In this document: positions 62,716 through 64,000 of the stretch, one piece after another
Layout: every line of letters starts with the position of its first letter
How positions within the stretch are numbered: the stretch's first letter is position 1
Source of the DNA: Gavia stellata
Taxonomy: Eukaryota > Chordata > Aves > Gaviiformes > Gaviidae
DNA: 64,000 bases
NCBI RefSeq assembly: GCF_030936135.1
Contig: NW_026777121.1
Span: 682,001 to 746,000, forward strand
Direction of reading: 5' to 3'
Notes under the pieces: generated by a model
Database searches by the model: none
What the model was told of the DNA's origin: nothing
Seen by the model: the letters and a program-made list of their open reading frames with translations, nothing else
Translations under genes and position numbers: made by a program

Positions 62716-63908
62716 ATCGGGAGACAAACTGGCTACTACAACTAGTGAACTGGCTAAATTGCAACAGCCTTTGCAATCTTCCCTATTGGCTTTAGAAACT
62801 AATCAGTGGCTGTTTTCAAACATATTACCGAAGTGGGAAAAGGTGAATGTAGACGACCAGGAAATGATTGAAGATGGACTCGGTGTGGTCCAAGATAACC
62901 TATCTTTGGCTCCCAGTTCTATCCAGGCTCAACTGTGGGCACAATCAGTAGCTGCTTCAATCATAAGAGAGGGTGAAGAAGGCACTCTCCCCACTGAAGT
63001 TCGGAAAATAATTTGGGATAGTGCCACGGATTTAGAGAAAAAACTCCAGTCCTGGTGGAATTTGGTAAACTTTACCTACGATCCCGTCACAAGTACAGCC
63101 ACAACTTTTGTATGAACTATACACAATGCTTCAATATATTCGACTTACCCTGTTATGGCATTAGGATTGAATCACAATGGAACCATACTCTATCCATTTG
63201 AGCATCAAGTATGGGCCCAGAAAATAGGACAGAAATGACAAACTGTAGATTTTGAACAACAAGGGTTGTTGTACGAGAACAACAAGGCTTCATCTGTGAA
63301 GGTAATGCAATCAGAGGTCAGGATATCTGTTTAGATACTGAACAAAATGTTTGTCATTTTGAGACTCGCCCTGACGAAAACCCTGAAACAGTGCTTATAT
63401 ATATATTGGTAAGGGCTGTGTATGTTTGAGAACAGCTTGTGATTTTATATCCGTAGATGATGTAGTTATAGATCCTAGGAATCACTCAGATTTTTGTGTT
63501 TGTAATTTCACTGAAATCATGGGACGTGATTTTTTTTCTTATTTGACTCCAGTCACACCTCACCAGCTCTTGCAATCTAATTACACATTAATTCAGGAAC
63601 TGCTGCCTACACCCATTAGATTGAATCTCACTTTAGTGAAACAATTGCTACAACACCAGGATTTAATCAAAATTTTGAAAAAGGTCAAGGAAAATGGACA
63701 AAGAACTTTAATAACTGTTCATCACAATGCGGAAGCAATACACCGTGTTTTAGGGAGGGTGGAAAAGGATGCGGAACATAAATGGTGGGACACTCTTTTC
63801 GGGTGGTCACCTACTGCTACAGGCATCCTAAATAAGTTATGCCACCCTATCGTTGTTCTCCTGATATTGATTTTTAATCAGTCTTGTTTTATCAAGAATA
63901 TATTATAA
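62716..63908 (+). pseudogene. ERV env remnant, right arm
   Basis: Mirror of 12442-13625; blocks at 62759-63115 and 63426-63908 with the WWDTLFGWSP motif and hydrophobic anchor. The second frame is longer than on the left. About 4% amino-acid difference from the left arm. The 3' LTR must lie beyond the window. Confidence 0.7.
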
Positions 63909-64000
63909 ACTGGAGGATGATGAATCGATTAACTCGTTTGGCATCTATACTTGATGCACATAATCTACTTAACCGATTAAAATGAAAGTATTGAAATAAT

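Overview
The window reads as bird nuclear DNA. The main clues are a CR1 LINE with avian-type RT motifs and the CR1 3' octamer tail, many gammaretrovirus-like endogenous retroviruses (ERVs) and LTRs, and intron-split vertebrate exons (acrosin-like protease, E2F-like). Nothing suggests a prokaryote. Dense ERVs, inverted amplicons and stray gene fragments fit a low-recombination, repeat-rich avian chromosome region. The W chromosome is an attractive candidate but the sequence cannot prove it.

Layout. 1-780: AT-rich DNA with an isolated E2F3-like exon on the minus strand. 980-3045: an acrosin-like serine protease with four intact exons carrying the full catalytic triad, but no recognisable signal-peptide exon. 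3.1-11.4 kb: mostly unassigned DNA with a 192-bp direct repeat, one unrecognised exon-like block, a CpG island and small exon candidates. 11.4-25.7 kb: left arm of a large inverted repeat. It holds the 3' half of an ERV, a degenerate ~100-bp tandem repeat, a ~27-bp minisatellite interrupted by a solo LTR, a second ERV fragment (gag start, primer binding site, LTR), a captured exon-like block, a third ERV remnant and an acrosin-like terminal exon. 25.7-50.6 kb: spacer, with another acrosin-like terminal exon, a 5'-truncated CR1, a nearly full-length but defective gammaretroviral provirus (33.0-40.4 kb), a direct copy of the inner left arm (40.4-44.5 kb), a further acrosin-like exon and nested LTRs. 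50.6-64.0 kb: right arm, the reverse complement of the left arm, still matching at the last base, so it continues beyond the window.

Architecture. Four LTR families are labelled here LTR-A (32971-33520), LTR-B (22470-23386), LTR-C (19519-20884) and LTR-D (24389-24636). The acrosin-like terminal exon occurs five times and sits at the amplicon boundaries. The right arm is a mosaic: its outer part matches the left arm, while its inner end matches the inverse of the 44.4-45.8 kb flank, and the switch lies inside the acrosin-like exon. I infer repeated segmental duplication, inversion and gene conversion around this exon. No ERV here has an intact complete gene set. Only the first acrosin-like copy keeps all visible catalytic exons.

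Limits. Boundaries of repeats and splice sites were read by eye. Family names for host exons come from motif recall, not database searches.
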